NCBI GenBank assembly: GCA_030726195.1
Contig: JANREF010000319.1
Span: 1 to 10,812, forward strand
Source of the DNA: Burkholderiaceae bacterium
Lineage (GTDB): Bacteria; Pseudomonadota; Gammaproteobacteria; Burkholderiales; Burkholderiaceae_C
DNA length: 10,812 bases
Reading direction: 5' to 3'
Below the pieces are notes generated by a model. That model was given only the letters and a program-made list of their open reading frames with translations. It was not told the origin of the DNA and did not search any database. The translations under genes were made by a program, and so were the position numbers. This document shows positions 1 to 6,900 of the stretch, piece by piece; the stretch's first letter is position 1, and the number at the start of each line of letters is the position of its first letter.

Positions 1-50
1 CGCATGCTGGAATCAAAATCCAGTGCCTTAACCAACTTGGCGACTCCCCT
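1..50 (-). tRNA. tRNA-Gln (anticodon UUG), 5' portion, cut by window edge
   Basis: Read on the minus strand from 50 to 1, this is the 5' part of a tRNA. The acceptor strand is AGGGGAG, followed by T8 and C9, a D arm with GCC/GGC stem and AAGTTGGTTAA loop, and an anticodon stem CTGGA/TCCAG enclosing the loop TTTTGAT. The anticodon TTG lies at 16-14, so the tRNA decodes CAA. The variable region and T arm lie beyond base 1. It sits directly downstream of ispE on the same strand. In many Burkholderiales and Pseudomonas genomes a tRNA-Gln followed by prs (ribose-phosphate pyrophosphokinase) comes after ispE, so prs is the expected next gene outside the window (inference). Confidence 0.93.
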
Positions 51-65
51 ACACGTGGTTTGCTA

Positions 66-95
66 GACGTAGCTGGTAACAGCCACCGCTTTCAA
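66..95 (-). promoter_or_regulatory. Weak candidate promoter for tRNA-Gln
   Basis: On the minus strand a -35-like TTGAAA (95-90) is followed at 17-18 bp by CTACGT or TACGTC (72-66), a poor -10. Transcription would then start about 8-10 bases before the tRNA. The -35 is good and the -10 is weak. The tRNA could equally be read through from ispE, because no clear intrinsic terminator is visible between 160 and 51. Confidence 0.22.
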
Positions 96-160
96 ACCGC
101 TTCTTAGGCTGCTACAAACGGCTTGTTAAAGCTGCTTATCGTGTCCGTCGAAGCCCTCTA

Positions 161-1072
161 TTATCCAACACTTTTTGGCGAAATCCAATCAGCGAGTGGA
201 TGTTTTCTTAAATTTTTGCATTTGTGCGACAGCCAACCGCTGGGCAACCCTTCTGGCTGCGCCTGCGTATTGAAGTCGCTAGTGGAAAAGTGTGCAAAAA
301 CTGCGCTGCCTGAGCCGCTCATGCGTGGGACTAGGCCTTGGCGCGTCAGCCAATCACACGCGCTTGCCACGTCCGGACACAGTTGCTGCGCCACAGGCTG
401 CAAGTCGTTGTGACCATAAGCCCACAGGGCTTGCGGCGTGAGGCCTTGCAGCGCCGATAGGCTGATGGCTGGTGTGTTGCGTGTGAGATCGGGCGCGCGA
501 AACAGGTCGGGTGTGGCCACACCCGCTTGGGGTTTGATCACCCACACATGGGTCTGCGGTAGGTCTATGGGGGTGATGTGCTCGCCAATGCCTTGGACAA
601 AGGCGTTGTGTCCGCGTACAAAAAAAGGCACGTCTGCGCCCAGTTGCACGGCCAAGCTGCAGAGTTGGTCGGTGTTGAGGCCGGTGTGCCACAGCTGGTT
701 GAGCGCCAAGAGGCAGGTCGCGGCATCGGACGAGCCACCACCCAAGCCCGCTTGGGCAGGTAGGTGTTTGTGCAGCGCAATGCGCGCGCCCAGTGTGGTG
801 CCCGTGGCTTGCTGCAGCAGTGTGGCGGCTTGGACGCACAAGTCGTTGGCTGGCAGCTGCAAGGCGGTGTTGGCATGGTCGGTGCGCGCAATGCAGCTGG
901 CGTTGGTGACTTCGATGTCCACGTAGTCGCCCCAGTCCAGCATCATAAAAATAGATTGCAGCAGGTGCATGCCATCGCCACGTTTGCCGATCACGTGCAA
1001 AAACGTGTTGATTTTCGCGGGTGCGGCCAGGTCACACCAATGGCCTTGGGCGATGCGCTGGGGTTGTTTCAT
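161..1072 (-). CDS. ispE: 4-diphosphocytidyl-2-C-methyl-D-erythritol kinase
   Basis: Cytoplasmic GHMP-family kinase of the non-mevalonate (MEP) isoprenoid pathway. It phosphorylates the 2-hydroxyl of CDP-methylerythritol with ATP. The 303-residue product carries the family motifs in order: PAKIN with the conserved Lys20, DG-M-H at 33-36, the glycine-rich ATP loop LGGGSSDAA (110-118), the catalytic-type LGADVPFF (Asp147), and the third GHMP motif SGSGSAVF (252-259). The residue matching E. coli Phe185, one of the two that sandwich the cytosine, is kept as Phe191. The other, Tyr25 of E. coli in DGYH, is Met35 here, which is unusual. I chose the ATG at 1072-1070 because it forms an ATGA overlap with the lolB stop, the usual sign of translational coupling. 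An in-frame ATG three codons upstream (1081) is possible; longer upstream extensions only read through lolB. It is the last protein gene before tRNA-Gln. Confidence 0.95.
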   Translation of the reverse strand: MKQPQRIAQGHWCDLAAPAKINTFLHVIGKRGDGMHLLQSIFMMLDWGDYVDIEVTNASCIARTDHANTALQLPANDLCVQAATLLQQATGTTLGARIALHKHLPAQAGLGGGSSDAATCLLALNQLWHTGLNTDQLCSLAVQLGADVPFFVRGHNAFVQGIGEHITPIDLPQTHVWVIKPQAGVATPDLFRAPDLTRNTPAISLSALQGLTPQALWAYGHNDLQPVAQQLCPDVASACDWLTRQGLVPRMSGSGSAVFAHFSTSDFNTQAQPEGLPSGWLSHKCKNLRKHPLADWISPKSVG

Positions 1073-1656
1073 GGTGCGCATCGGGCCGTTGATGTTGGCA
1101 CGATGGCGCCCTTGGCCGGTGGTGTGAACACAATGGTGAGCGACAAGGCAGGTGCAGGCTGTGCGCGCCAGGCTTTGAGTCGGCCTTGGGCGGCTTGGCA
1201 CAAGTCCACGCGCCAAGCACTGTCCGCTAGTGCGGGCGAGGGCGCCGTATCTGCTCGGCCCTCAAGCCAGTCGAACAGGGCTTCAACAGGCAGGTTGGTT
1301 TGGCCTAGCTCGCTGCTCAGTGCACGCAAATTGGCATAGTCGGTGTACTGGCCGCCTTTAATCAGGCTCGCCTTGTTGGGCTGCCACTGTGCACGCGCAA
1401 TGGTGGTGCCTATTGGTGAGAGGATGTCAAGCTGCCCGCGTTGGGCAGAGCCTTGCAACTCAAAGCTGGCGCGTTGCGACTGTTTGGGCTCGGTGTCTAT
1501 CACCACTACAAATCGGCCTTGCCAAAACGTGGTGGGTTGGGCAGGGGCGCTGTCGGCAGGGGGCGAGAGGTTGGCACAGCCGCCAAGCCATGCGCCCAGC
1601 AACAACGGTGCCGATAGCGCGCGGATCAGCCGCAAGCAAAGCTGCCGACCCGTCAT
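1069..1656 (-). CDS. lolB: Outer-membrane lipoprotein insertion protein LolB
   Basis: LolB is the outer-membrane lipoprotein that takes mature lipoproteins from the periplasmic carrier LolA and inserts them in the outer membrane. The 195-residue product begins with a type II signal peptide: basic residues, a hydrophobic stretch, then the lipobox LGGC with the lipidated Cys at residue 27. Residue +2 is Ala, not the Asp that retains lipoproteins in the inner membrane. The mature part has the LolB features I recognise: an FWQGRFVV-type first strand, a region like SPIGTTIARAQW, and the hallmark LPVEALFDWLEGRA near residues 122-135. The length is normal for the family. Its ATG follows the TPR gene's TAA directly (TAAATG), and its TGA overlaps the ispE ATG. 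The lolB-ispE pairing is conserved in many beta- and gammaproteobacteria. Confidence 0.93.
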   Translation of the reverse strand: MTGRQLCLRLIRALSAPLLLGAWLGGCANLSPPADSAPAQPTTFWQGRFVVVIDTEPKQSQRASFELQGSAQRGQLDILSPIGTTIARAQWQPNKASLIKGGQYTDYANLRALSSELGQTNLPVEALFDWLEGRADTAPSPALADSAWRVDLCQAAQGRLKAWRAQPAPALSLTIVFTPPAKGAIVPTSTARCAP

Positions 1657-3606
1657 TTAGGGCTCAACACCGAAGCGCTGCATGGTGGCGCGCAATGTGT
1701 CGTTGTCGGGTTGGCGGCTCAGCGCCTCGCGCCACAAACTGATGGCGGCGTCTTGCTGGTTGCCCTGCCACAGGACCTCACCCAAGTGGCCTGCAATCTC
1801 ACCGTCGGCTTTGATGTTGTAGGCTTTGCGCAGCACACTTTCGGCCTTGTCGAGCTGCCCCATTCGGAAGTACACCCAGCCCAGACTGTCGGTGATGTAT
1901 GGGTCATAGGGCGCAAAAGTGAGCGCTTTTTCTATGAGCGTGAGCGCCTCGGGCAAGCGCTCGCCACGGTCGGCCAAGGCGTACCCCAATGCGTTGTAAG
2001 CGTGGTGGTGGTCGGGTTTGATGTCCATAACGCGGCGCAGCAAACGCTCCATGTCCGCAGGCTGGTCCAGCTTGTCAGCCAGCATGGCTTGCTCGTACAG
2101 CAGGTCTGGGTCGTTGGGAAAACGCTGGTTCATGTCGGCCAGCAGCATGTACGCGCGGTACATTTGATCAAACTGGCGCAGCCACTGCACCTGGGTGGCC
2201 TGTTTGATGCGCAGCTGTGCGGCGTTGGTTTGGGGCATGCCGTCAAGCAAAGCGTAGCCACGGTCAATGAAGCCCTGTTTGCCCAGCAAGACGGCGCGCT
2301 TGTACAACACCGTTTGCGCATCTTGCGCATGGTTGACTTGGCCTAGCCACTTCTCGGCCTCGGTCCAATTGCCTTTGGCTTGCTCAACGTCGCTGAGTAA
2401 AAAAAGCGCTTGTGTGATGGCTGCTTGCGCGCTGGGTGAGACTGGCCTGTTGGATGCGTCTGGTGTGTCCTGTGTGTCCTGTGCGTCCCGCAGGTCTTGG
2501 GCGTCTTGCTCGTCTTGTGGCGGGCGTTGGCTGTCAGCGGCTTGCTCCGAATAAGCCTTGCCAATGGCCAGTGCCTGCATGGCCGCTTGTTGGGCCTGTA
2601 CGGTGTCGTTTTGGTCCAACCACAGTTGGCCTAGCAGCAGCCAAGCGGGGACGTCATTGGCATCCTCTCGCAGCACTTGCTGCGTTTGGCGTTGGGCTTC
2701 GCGTGTGCGGTGGTCGCTGTACAAGACTTTTGCGTACTCAAAGCGTACGCGTGTGTTGTGTGTTTTGGTGTTCAGGTGCGCCAAGACGATGGGCTCGGCT
2801 TGTGTGACGCCTTGATCCATTAGGGCCAGTGCGAGCCTGGCGCCGTCTGCCTCTTCGGTGTTGACGCGCTGGGCTTGGCGTGCGCTGTCGAGTGCGGCGG
2901 CGGTGCGCCCTTTACTGAGTTGCACAAAGCCAATGGCAGCGTGCGCAGCTGATGCGGTGTCGGTCTGTGCCACAAATGGCTTGAGGGCTTGTTGCAGTAC
3001 GCGAACCGTATCCACTTGGGAGTTGGCCGGTAGCCGCTGAAGCGTGAGCGGTATTGCGCGAATGAGTTCAACCCGGTCTGGTGCTGCGGACAGGTTGAGA
3101 ATGCGGCTGAGGCTGTTGGCAATGTCTTGCTCACGCCCCAGTGCCAGCGACAACCTGAGTACGGCGCGTTGTGCATCTAGAGAGTCTGGCAGCGCTGCGG
3201 CCCACATGCCGGCTGCTTGCCAAGCCAAGGGGCCTGAGCCCGCCGCGACTGCAATGTCGACTGCGCGTTCATACAGACGCGGGTCTGCACTGGTTTTGGC
3301 AGCCTCTATCAAGAAGCGGTACGCGGCAGTGCTGTCACCTGCACGGGCGGCAATTTCGCCTACCAGCGTTTGGTAGAACTGCAAGCGAGCATCTTGCCTG
3401 CTGGCTTTTGCGGCGTGATTGACATCTTGTGCAAACACCGAGCTTCCAAACAGCCCAGCACTGCAGAACGCGGCAGCGCATGCCCAAGTCCTCAGGCGCA
3501 AAGAAGCGCCGAGCGAATGGCCGCGGGGCCGATGTGGCCGTGATGCAAAGTATGCGAAAGCCGGTTGGGGCATATACAAAAGCGCTCGCTGTAGGACGGT
3601 GTGCAT
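1657..3606 (-). CDS. Exported tetratricopeptide-repeat protein encoded upstream of lolB
   Basis: A 649-residue alpha-helical repeat protein. A hydrophobic signal-like segment (about residues 38-59) ends in SSVFA|QD, a good signal peptidase I site, so export to the periplasm or outer-membrane face is likely. TPR units are clearest near the C-terminus, for example HHHAYNALGYALADRGERLPEALTLIEKAL and DPYITDSLGWVYFRMGQLDKAESVLRKAY. Less clear helical repeats fill about residues 70-350. A polar linker made of seven D-x-x triplets (residues 365-385) separates the N- and C-terminal repeat blocks. A TPR protein next to lolB is a familiar arrangement, for example in Pseudomonas; its molecular role is not established, and a scaffold in envelope assembly is only an inference. 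The start is uncertain: the ATG at 3606 leaves an unusually long N-region before the signal core, and the ATG at 3573 is an alternative. It is probably the first gene of the TPR-lolB-ispE operon. Confidence 0.85.
   Translation of the reverse strand: MHTVLQRALLYMPQPAFAYFASRPHRPRGHSLGASLRLRTWACAAAFCSAGLFGSSVFAQDVNHAAKASRQDARLQFYQTLVGEIAARAGDSTAAYRFLIEAAKTSADPRLYERAVDIAVAAGSGPLAWQAAGMWAAALPDSLDAQRAVLRLSLALGREQDIANSLSRILNLSAAPDRVELIRAIPLTLQRLPANSQVDTVRVLQQALKPFVAQTDTASAAHAAIGFVQLSKGRTAAALDSARQAQRVNTEEADGARLALALMDQGVTQAEPIVLAHLNTKTHNTRVRFEYAKVLYSDHRTREAQRQTQQVLREDANDVPAWLLLGQLWLDQNDTVQAQQAAMQALAIGKAYSEQAADSQRPPQDEQDAQDLRDAQDTQDTPDASNRPVSPSAQAAITQALFLLSDVEQAKGNWTEAEKWLGQVNHAQDAQTVLYKRAVLLGKQGFIDRGYALLDGMPQTNAAQLRIKQATQVQWLRQFDQMYRAYMLLADMNQRFPNDPDLLYEQAMLADKLDQPADMERLLRRVMDIKPDHHHAYNALGYALADRGERLPEALTLIEKALTFAPYDPYITDSLGWVYFRMGQLDKAESVLRKAYNIKADGEIAGHLGEVLWQGNQQDAAISLWREALSRQPDNDTLRATMQRFGVEP
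2452..2514 (-). repeat. Seven 9-bp tandem units (GAC NNN NNN) inside the TPR gene
   Basis: Read on the minus strand, seven successive 9-base units start with GAC, most of them of the form GAC-NNN-CAR. They encode DEQ DAQ DLR DAQ DTQ DTP DAS, residues 365-385 of the TPR protein. The period is a multiple of three, so gain or loss of a unit would keep the frame. The tract forms a charged, glutamine-rich linker between the repeat blocks. Confidence 0.8.
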
Positions 3607-3664
3607 GGTTGGTGCTTAACCCAGCGTGCCATAGGGCTAAGCAGCCGCTGCACGGGAGTGTGAT

Positions 3665-3683
3665 GCGTATATCGATAATACGC
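3665..3683. promoter_or_regulatory. Inverted repeat with -10-like hexamer before mutM, in the mutM/TPR divergent region
   Basis: The 78-bp gap between the divergent mutM and TPR starts holds GCGTAT-N7-ATACGC, a perfect 6-bp inverted repeat with the AT-rich spacer ATCGATA. Inside it lies GATAAT (3674-3679), a 5/6 match to the sigma-70 -10 box only 5 bp before the mutM ATG. TATATC (3668-3673) is a weaker alternative. No convincing -35 is present at 16-18 bp. The promoter of the TPR operon must also lie near here, but I cannot assign it. An operator role for the inverted repeat is inference. Confidence 0.35.
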
Positions 3684-3684
3684 C

Positions 3685-4500
3685 ATGCCCGAGTTACCAG
3701 AAGTCGAAGTCACCAAGCGCAGCCTTGCGCCTATGCTCAGTTTGTCACGCGTTGTGAGCGTGCGTTTGGGCAAGCCACTGCGTTGGCCCTTGGGCTGCGA
3801 GCCAGACAGCCTGAACGGGCGTTTGATTCAGGGTGTACGCCGGCGGGGCAAGTATTTGCTGATTGATTTGGATGAGGGCTTGCTGTTGCTGCACTTGGGC
3901 ATGTCCGGCAGTGTTGCCGTGACGCGCGATTGGCCTGGGCAGGCTGGGGCGCATGACCATTTCGACCTTGAAACAAGCGCCTGCTGGCTGCGCTTGCATG
4001 ACCCTAGGCGCTTTGGCGCTGTGGTTTATGCACCCAGCGAGCACAGTCCGCAGGCACAAAAGTTGTTGGGTCATCTCGGGCTTGAGCCCTTGGAGGCGGG
4101 CTTTACGGCGCAGCGTTTGCTAGAAGGGTTGAGCAAGCGCTCGGGTGCGATCAAACAGGTATTGCTCGGTGGCGATGTGGTGGTGGGTGTGGGTAATATT
4201 TACGCCTCGGAGGCGTTGTTCATGTCGGGTATTCGGCCCACGCGCGCGGCCAACCGTATCAGCAAAGCCCGCGTTGATAAGCTGTACGCTGCGATCAGAA
4301 CCGTGTTGGCCAGGGCGATTGATTTGGGTGGCAGCAGCTTGCGCGACTTTAAACACACCAACGGTGAGCATGGCCTGTTTCAGGCCAGCTCACAGGTGTA
4401 TGGCCGCGCGGGCGAGCCATGTACCCACTGTCAAGCGCCGATCAAGCGCATCGTGCAAGGCCAACGGGCCACCTATTTCTGCGCATCATGTCAACGCTAA
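3685..4500 (+). CDS. mutM: Formamidopyrimidine-DNA glycosylase
   Basis: Bifunctional DNA glycosylase/AP lyase of base excision repair. It removes 8-oxoguanine paired with C, and formamidopyrimidines. The 271-residue protein has the exact N-terminus MPELPEVE: after Met removal, Pro is the Schiff-base nucleophile and the next Glu is catalytic. Other family markers are RRGKYLL with the conserved Lys56, LLHLGMSGS, DPRRFGAVVY (the intercalating Met/Arg/Phe set), the helix-two-turn-helix segment VVVGVGNIYASEALF, and a C-terminal zinc finger Cys246-x2-Cys249-x16-Cys266-x2-Cys269 containing the QRATYFC motif. All key residues are present and the length is normal. No Shine-Dalgarno sequence is visible, and a -10-like box lies 5 bp before the ATG. 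Its last 13 bases overlap the start of mutY. Confidence 0.97.
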   Translation: MPELPEVEVTKRSLAPMLSLSRVVSVRLGKPLRWPLGCEPDSLNGRLIQGVRRRGKYLLIDLDEGLLLLHLGMSGSVAVTRDWPGQAGAHDHFDLETSACWLRLHDPRRFGAVVYAPSEHSPQAQKLLGHLGLEPLEAGFTAQRLLEGLSKRSGAIKQVLLGGDVVVGVGNIYASEALFMSGIRPTRAANRISKARVDKLYAAIRTVLARAIDLGGSSLRDFKHTNGEHGLFQASSQVYGRAGEPCTHCQAPIKRIVQGQRATYFCASCQR

Positions 4501-5672
4501 CAAGCCCCACACAAGGCACGCCATCTGCGCGGCAAATGGCTCATTTCGCCCCCACACTGGTGGCGTGGCAGGCCGAGCACGGTCGCCATCATTTACCTTG
4601 GCAGCGCACGCAAGACCCTTACCACGTGTGGTTGTCGGAGATCATGCTGCAGCAAACCCAGGTGAGTACCGTGCTGGACTATTTTGAGCGGTTTTTGGCC
4701 GCACTGCCCAGTGTGGTGGCTTTGGCAGCTGCGCCGCAAGAGCAGGTCATGGCCTTGTGGGCAGGCCTGGGTTATTACAGTCGAGCGCGCAATCTACACC
4801 GCTGTGCGCAAGAGGTCGTGGCGCGTTTTGGCGGCGAGTTTCCGCCAACTGCAGCGCAGCTGGAAACCTTGCCTGGCATTGGCCCTTCCACCGCTGCGGC
4901 GATTGCCTCTTTTTGTTTTGGTGAGCGCATCTCCATTTACGACGGCAACGTCAAACGTGTGTTGTCGCGCCTGCTCGCGTTTGACGGTGACTTGTCGGGC
5001 GGGGCGGCTAACAAGTTGCTGCACGCGCATGCGCAGGCCTTGGTTGTAGGCTCTGGCCAGGCCATGGCCATGCCGCGCTACACACAGGGCTTGATGGATT
5101 TGGGTGCCACGGTGTGCCACCTCAAGGCCCCTAATTGCGGGCGCTGCCCTGTTCGTGAGATGTGCGCAGCCCATGCAGCGGATGAGGCAGCGCGTTACCC
5201 CATCAAAACCAAGCGCATCAAGCGCACATCTGAGCGCTGGTATTTGCTGTTACTTGACAAGGGCGATGCCGTTTGGCTGCAGCAGCGGGGTGACGCTGGT
5301 ATCTGGGGTGGCTTGCAAGCGCCCCTGGTGTTCAGCGCGCTGGCGGATATGGCGCGGTGGTTGCAGTTGCACGGCGGTATGTTGGCGGTGTCGGGGCCAT
5401 CGCAGGTATCGCCAATATCGCAAGTATTTGGGGCCTCGCCTGAGCTGCAAGCGTTGCAGCTCAGCGATTTGGTGCAGCCCACCATCAAGCACCAACTCAC
5501 ACACAAAGAGCTGTTTTTAACGCCTGTGGTGGTGCCCGTGGCGCAGGCCGCTGGCCCACTGGGCGTTGGCGAGGCGGGTGAGCAGTACGTAGGGGCTTGG
5601 GTAGACAAAAGCCAACTGGCGCAGGCAGCCTTGCCCGCGCCTATCAAAAAGTGGCTGTTGGCTGCAGGCTAG
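4488..5672 (+). CDS. mutY: A/G-specific adenine DNA glycosylase
   Basis: Removes adenine misincorporated opposite 8-oxoguanine, working with MutM in the GO repair system. With the ATG at 4488 the product is 394 residues. It has the catalytic Glu51 in SEIMLQQTQV, the helix-hairpin-helix LPGIGPSTAAAI, the catalytic Asp152 in YDGNVKRVL, and the iron-sulfur loop Cys210-x6-Cys217-x2-Cys220-x5-Cys226. A C-terminal NUDIX-like domain for 8-oxoG recognition follows, with RWYLLLL, GIWGGLQAPLVF and the late QLTHKELFL strand. The Glu-Asp spacing of 101 equals that of E. coli MutY (37/138). The start is not certain: ATG 4488 overlaps mutM by 13 bp, while ATG 4536 would give a shorter N-terminus; neither has a clear ribosome binding site. 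Co-transcription with mutM is very likely. Confidence 0.96.
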   Translation: MSTLTSPTQGTPSARQMAHFAPTLVAWQAEHGRHHLPWQRTQDPYHVWLSEIMLQQTQVSTVLDYFERFLAALPSVVALAAAPQEQVMALWAGLGYYSRARNLHRCAQEVVARFGGEFPPTAAQLETLPGIGPSTAAAIASFCFGERISIYDGNVKRVLSRLLAFDGDLSGGAANKLLHAHAQALVVGSGQAMAMPRYTQGLMDLGATVCHLKAPNCGRCPVREMCAAHAADEAARYPIKTKRIKRTSERWYLLLLDKGDAVWLQQRGDAGIWGGLQAPLVFSALADMARWLQLHGGMLAVSGPSQVSPISQVFGASPELQALQLSDLVQPTIKHQLTHKELFLTPVVVPVAQAAGPLGVGEAGEQYVGAWVDKSQLAQAALPAPIKKWLLAAG

Positions 5673-5680
5673 GGCACGCC

Positions 5681-5720
5681 AGCGAAGATTGAGAGCGAAG
5701 ATTGAGACTTGAGACTTGAG
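5681..5720. repeat. Tandem duplications: 13 bp x2, then 7 bp x2
   Basis: AGCGAAGATTGAG occurs at 5681-5693 and again at 5694-5706 with no change. ACTTGAG follows at 5707-5713 and 5714-5720. Perfect adjacent copies suggest recent slippage. They begin 9 bp after the mutY stop codon and are non-coding as far as I can tell. Confidence 0.85.
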
Positions 5721-5739
5721 ACCACGAGTTAAGACTGCG

Positions 5740-5757
5740 GGCTCAGGCTCAGGCTCA
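5740..5757. repeat. GGCTCA hexamer, three perfect tandem copies
   Basis: Three exact copies lie at 5740-5745, 5746-5751 and 5752-5757, in the non-coding gap between mutY and rapZ. Confidence 0.85.
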
Positions 5758-5910
5758 GACTACTGGCAGACGCTGCAGTTGAAGCTGCAAGGTGTGCAGG
5801 TGTGCAGGTGGTGGCCATTTCCCAAATGCTGAACACGCGCCGCGTTGATCACTTGTTGGGTTCGCTGGTCGTGTGCAACCCGCGCGCAGCAGAGTTTGGG
5901 CCGCGGCCTC

Positions 5911-6900
5911 TTACGTGGCCAGCTTGCTCAACTCTCGGTGGCGCACTTGGGTGTGCCAGTGCGGGGCAAACGCCTGGCTGAGTGTCTGGGCCACATACAC
6001 CGACCGGTGCTGCCCGCCTGTGCAGCCTATGGCTACCGTGACATAGGCGCGGTGGTCGGACTGCAATGTCGGCAACCAGTGTTGTAAAAATTGGGTGATG
6101 TGTTGCGCCATGTCGTGCACGGCAGGCTGGGCGCTCAAATAGTCGATGACGCCTTGGTCCAAGCCTGTTTGCGCTTTGAGCGCGGGCTCGTAATGCGGGT
6201 TGGGGAGCATGCGCACATCGAACACAAAATCCGCGTCCATTGGCAAGCCACGTTTGAAGGCGAATGACTCAAACATGAGCTGCAAGCCTTCATTTTGGGC
6301 GCTGTGGCCAATCAGTGCCTTGATGTGGCTGCGCAAGTTGGCCGCGCTGGTTTGGCTGGTGTCAACAACGTGGGCTTGGTCACGCAGGTCGCTGAGCAGC
6401 TCACGCTCTAGCTCAATGGCGTCGGTGAGCAAGCGGCGTTGTGTTGGGGGCTGGTGCACTGCGTCACCGGCGGCGGTACCCACACTGCTGGCGTGACTGG
6501 CCACCGTGGACAAGGGGTGCATGCGCCGAGTTTCCGAGAATCGGCGCACCAAGGCTTCGGTGGTGGCTTCTAAAAATATCGAGGTCAGTGCCACGCCGTT
6601 GGCGCGCAGCGACTTGAGTTGCAGCGGCACGGTAGGCAGGCCAGAGGCGCTGCGTGCGTCAATGGCAACAGCTACTTTTCGGGCTTGCTGTTCGCGCTGC
6701 AGGCTGACAAAGTCGCCCAGCAATTCAGGGGGTAGGTTGTCCACACAGAAAAAACCGCTGTCTTCCAGCGCAGTCAGCGCTACCGACTTGCCAGAGCCCG
6801 ACACGCCTGTGATGAGGACCAACTCCAGAACTGGCGCCAGTCTGGACGTGGCGGACTCGTTGTTGTGCATGGTCGGTGCAGGCTGGGTGGGCTTGGTCAT
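5911..6900 (-). CDS. rapZ: RNase adapter / nucleotide-binding protein RapZ (YhbJ family)
   Basis: RapZ proteins have an N-terminal P-loop domain and a C-terminal domain that binds RNA and, in E. coli, glucosamine-6-phosphate. In E. coli RapZ directs RNase E to the small RNA GlmZ and so controls GlmS. Here the P-loop GVSGSGKS is at 32-39 and VDTS lies near the middle. The C-terminal signature blocks [42 protein letters not shown] and RHREL are intact. At 329 residues it is longer than E. coli RapZ (284): there is about 24 residues of extra N-terminus and about 21 extra residues after RRMHPLS (roughly 132-156). It ends KLAT instead of the basic KRKP tail of E. coli. Start: the ATG at 6900 makes an ATGA overlap with recN; Met11 is an alternative. 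No hprK or ptsN neighbour is present in the window. Confidence 0.93.
   Translation of the reverse strand: MTKPTQPAPTMHNNESATSRLAPVLELVLITGVSGSGKSVALTALEDSGFFCVDNLPPELLGDFVSLQREQQARKVAVAIDARSASGLPTVPLQLKSLRANGVALTSIFLEATTEALVRRFSETRRMHPLSTVASHASSVGTAAGDAVHQPPTQRRLLTDAIELERELLSDLRDQAHVVDTSQTSAANLRSHIKALIGHSAQNEGLQLMFESFAFKRGLPMDADFVFDVRMLPNPHYEPALKAQTGLDQGVIDYLSAQPAVHDMAQHITQFLQHWLPTLQSDHRAYVTVAIGCTGGQHRSVYVAQTLSQAFAPHWHTQVRHRELSKLAT

Larger units (their letters stand above)
5673..5910. other. Convergent intergenic region mutY/rapZ with short tandem duplications
   Basis: This 238-bp gap lies between the stop of plus-strand mutY and the stop of minus-strand rapZ. It contains a run of small direct duplications: a 13-bp unit twice (5681-5706), ACTTGAG twice (5707-5720), GGCTCA three times (5740-5757) and GGTGTGCA twice (5791-5806). 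It also holds small dyads: TGCAG/CTGCA with a 6-nt loop (5774-5789), CATTT/AAATG (5816-5828) and the palindrome GGCCGCGGCC (5899-5908) just past the rapZ stop. None is followed by a T tract, so I cannot call an intrinsic terminator. I see no supported gene. Confidence 0.6.

Noticed and set aside
764..1339. Plus-strand open frame across the ispE/lolB junction (191 codons)
   Set aside because: It runs antisense through two well-supported genes, and the predicted protein resembles no family I know.
1711..2346. Long open frame on the plus strand opposite the TPR gene (211 codons)
   Set aside because: It is antisense to a gene with clear TPR motifs. Its Val/Gln/His-rich composition is what the reverse frame of Ala/Leu/Asp-rich helices gives, and it has no motif.
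5899..5908. Terminator at the rapZ end (GGCCGCGGCC)
   Set aside because: It is a perfect palindrome, but without a loop or a following run of T on the minus strand.
5732..5981. Open plus-strand frame through the mutY-rapZ gap that looks protein-like in part
   Set aside because: It has only a late internal ATG, no ribosome binding site, and continues antisense into the rapZ C-terminus. Chance is the simpler explanation.
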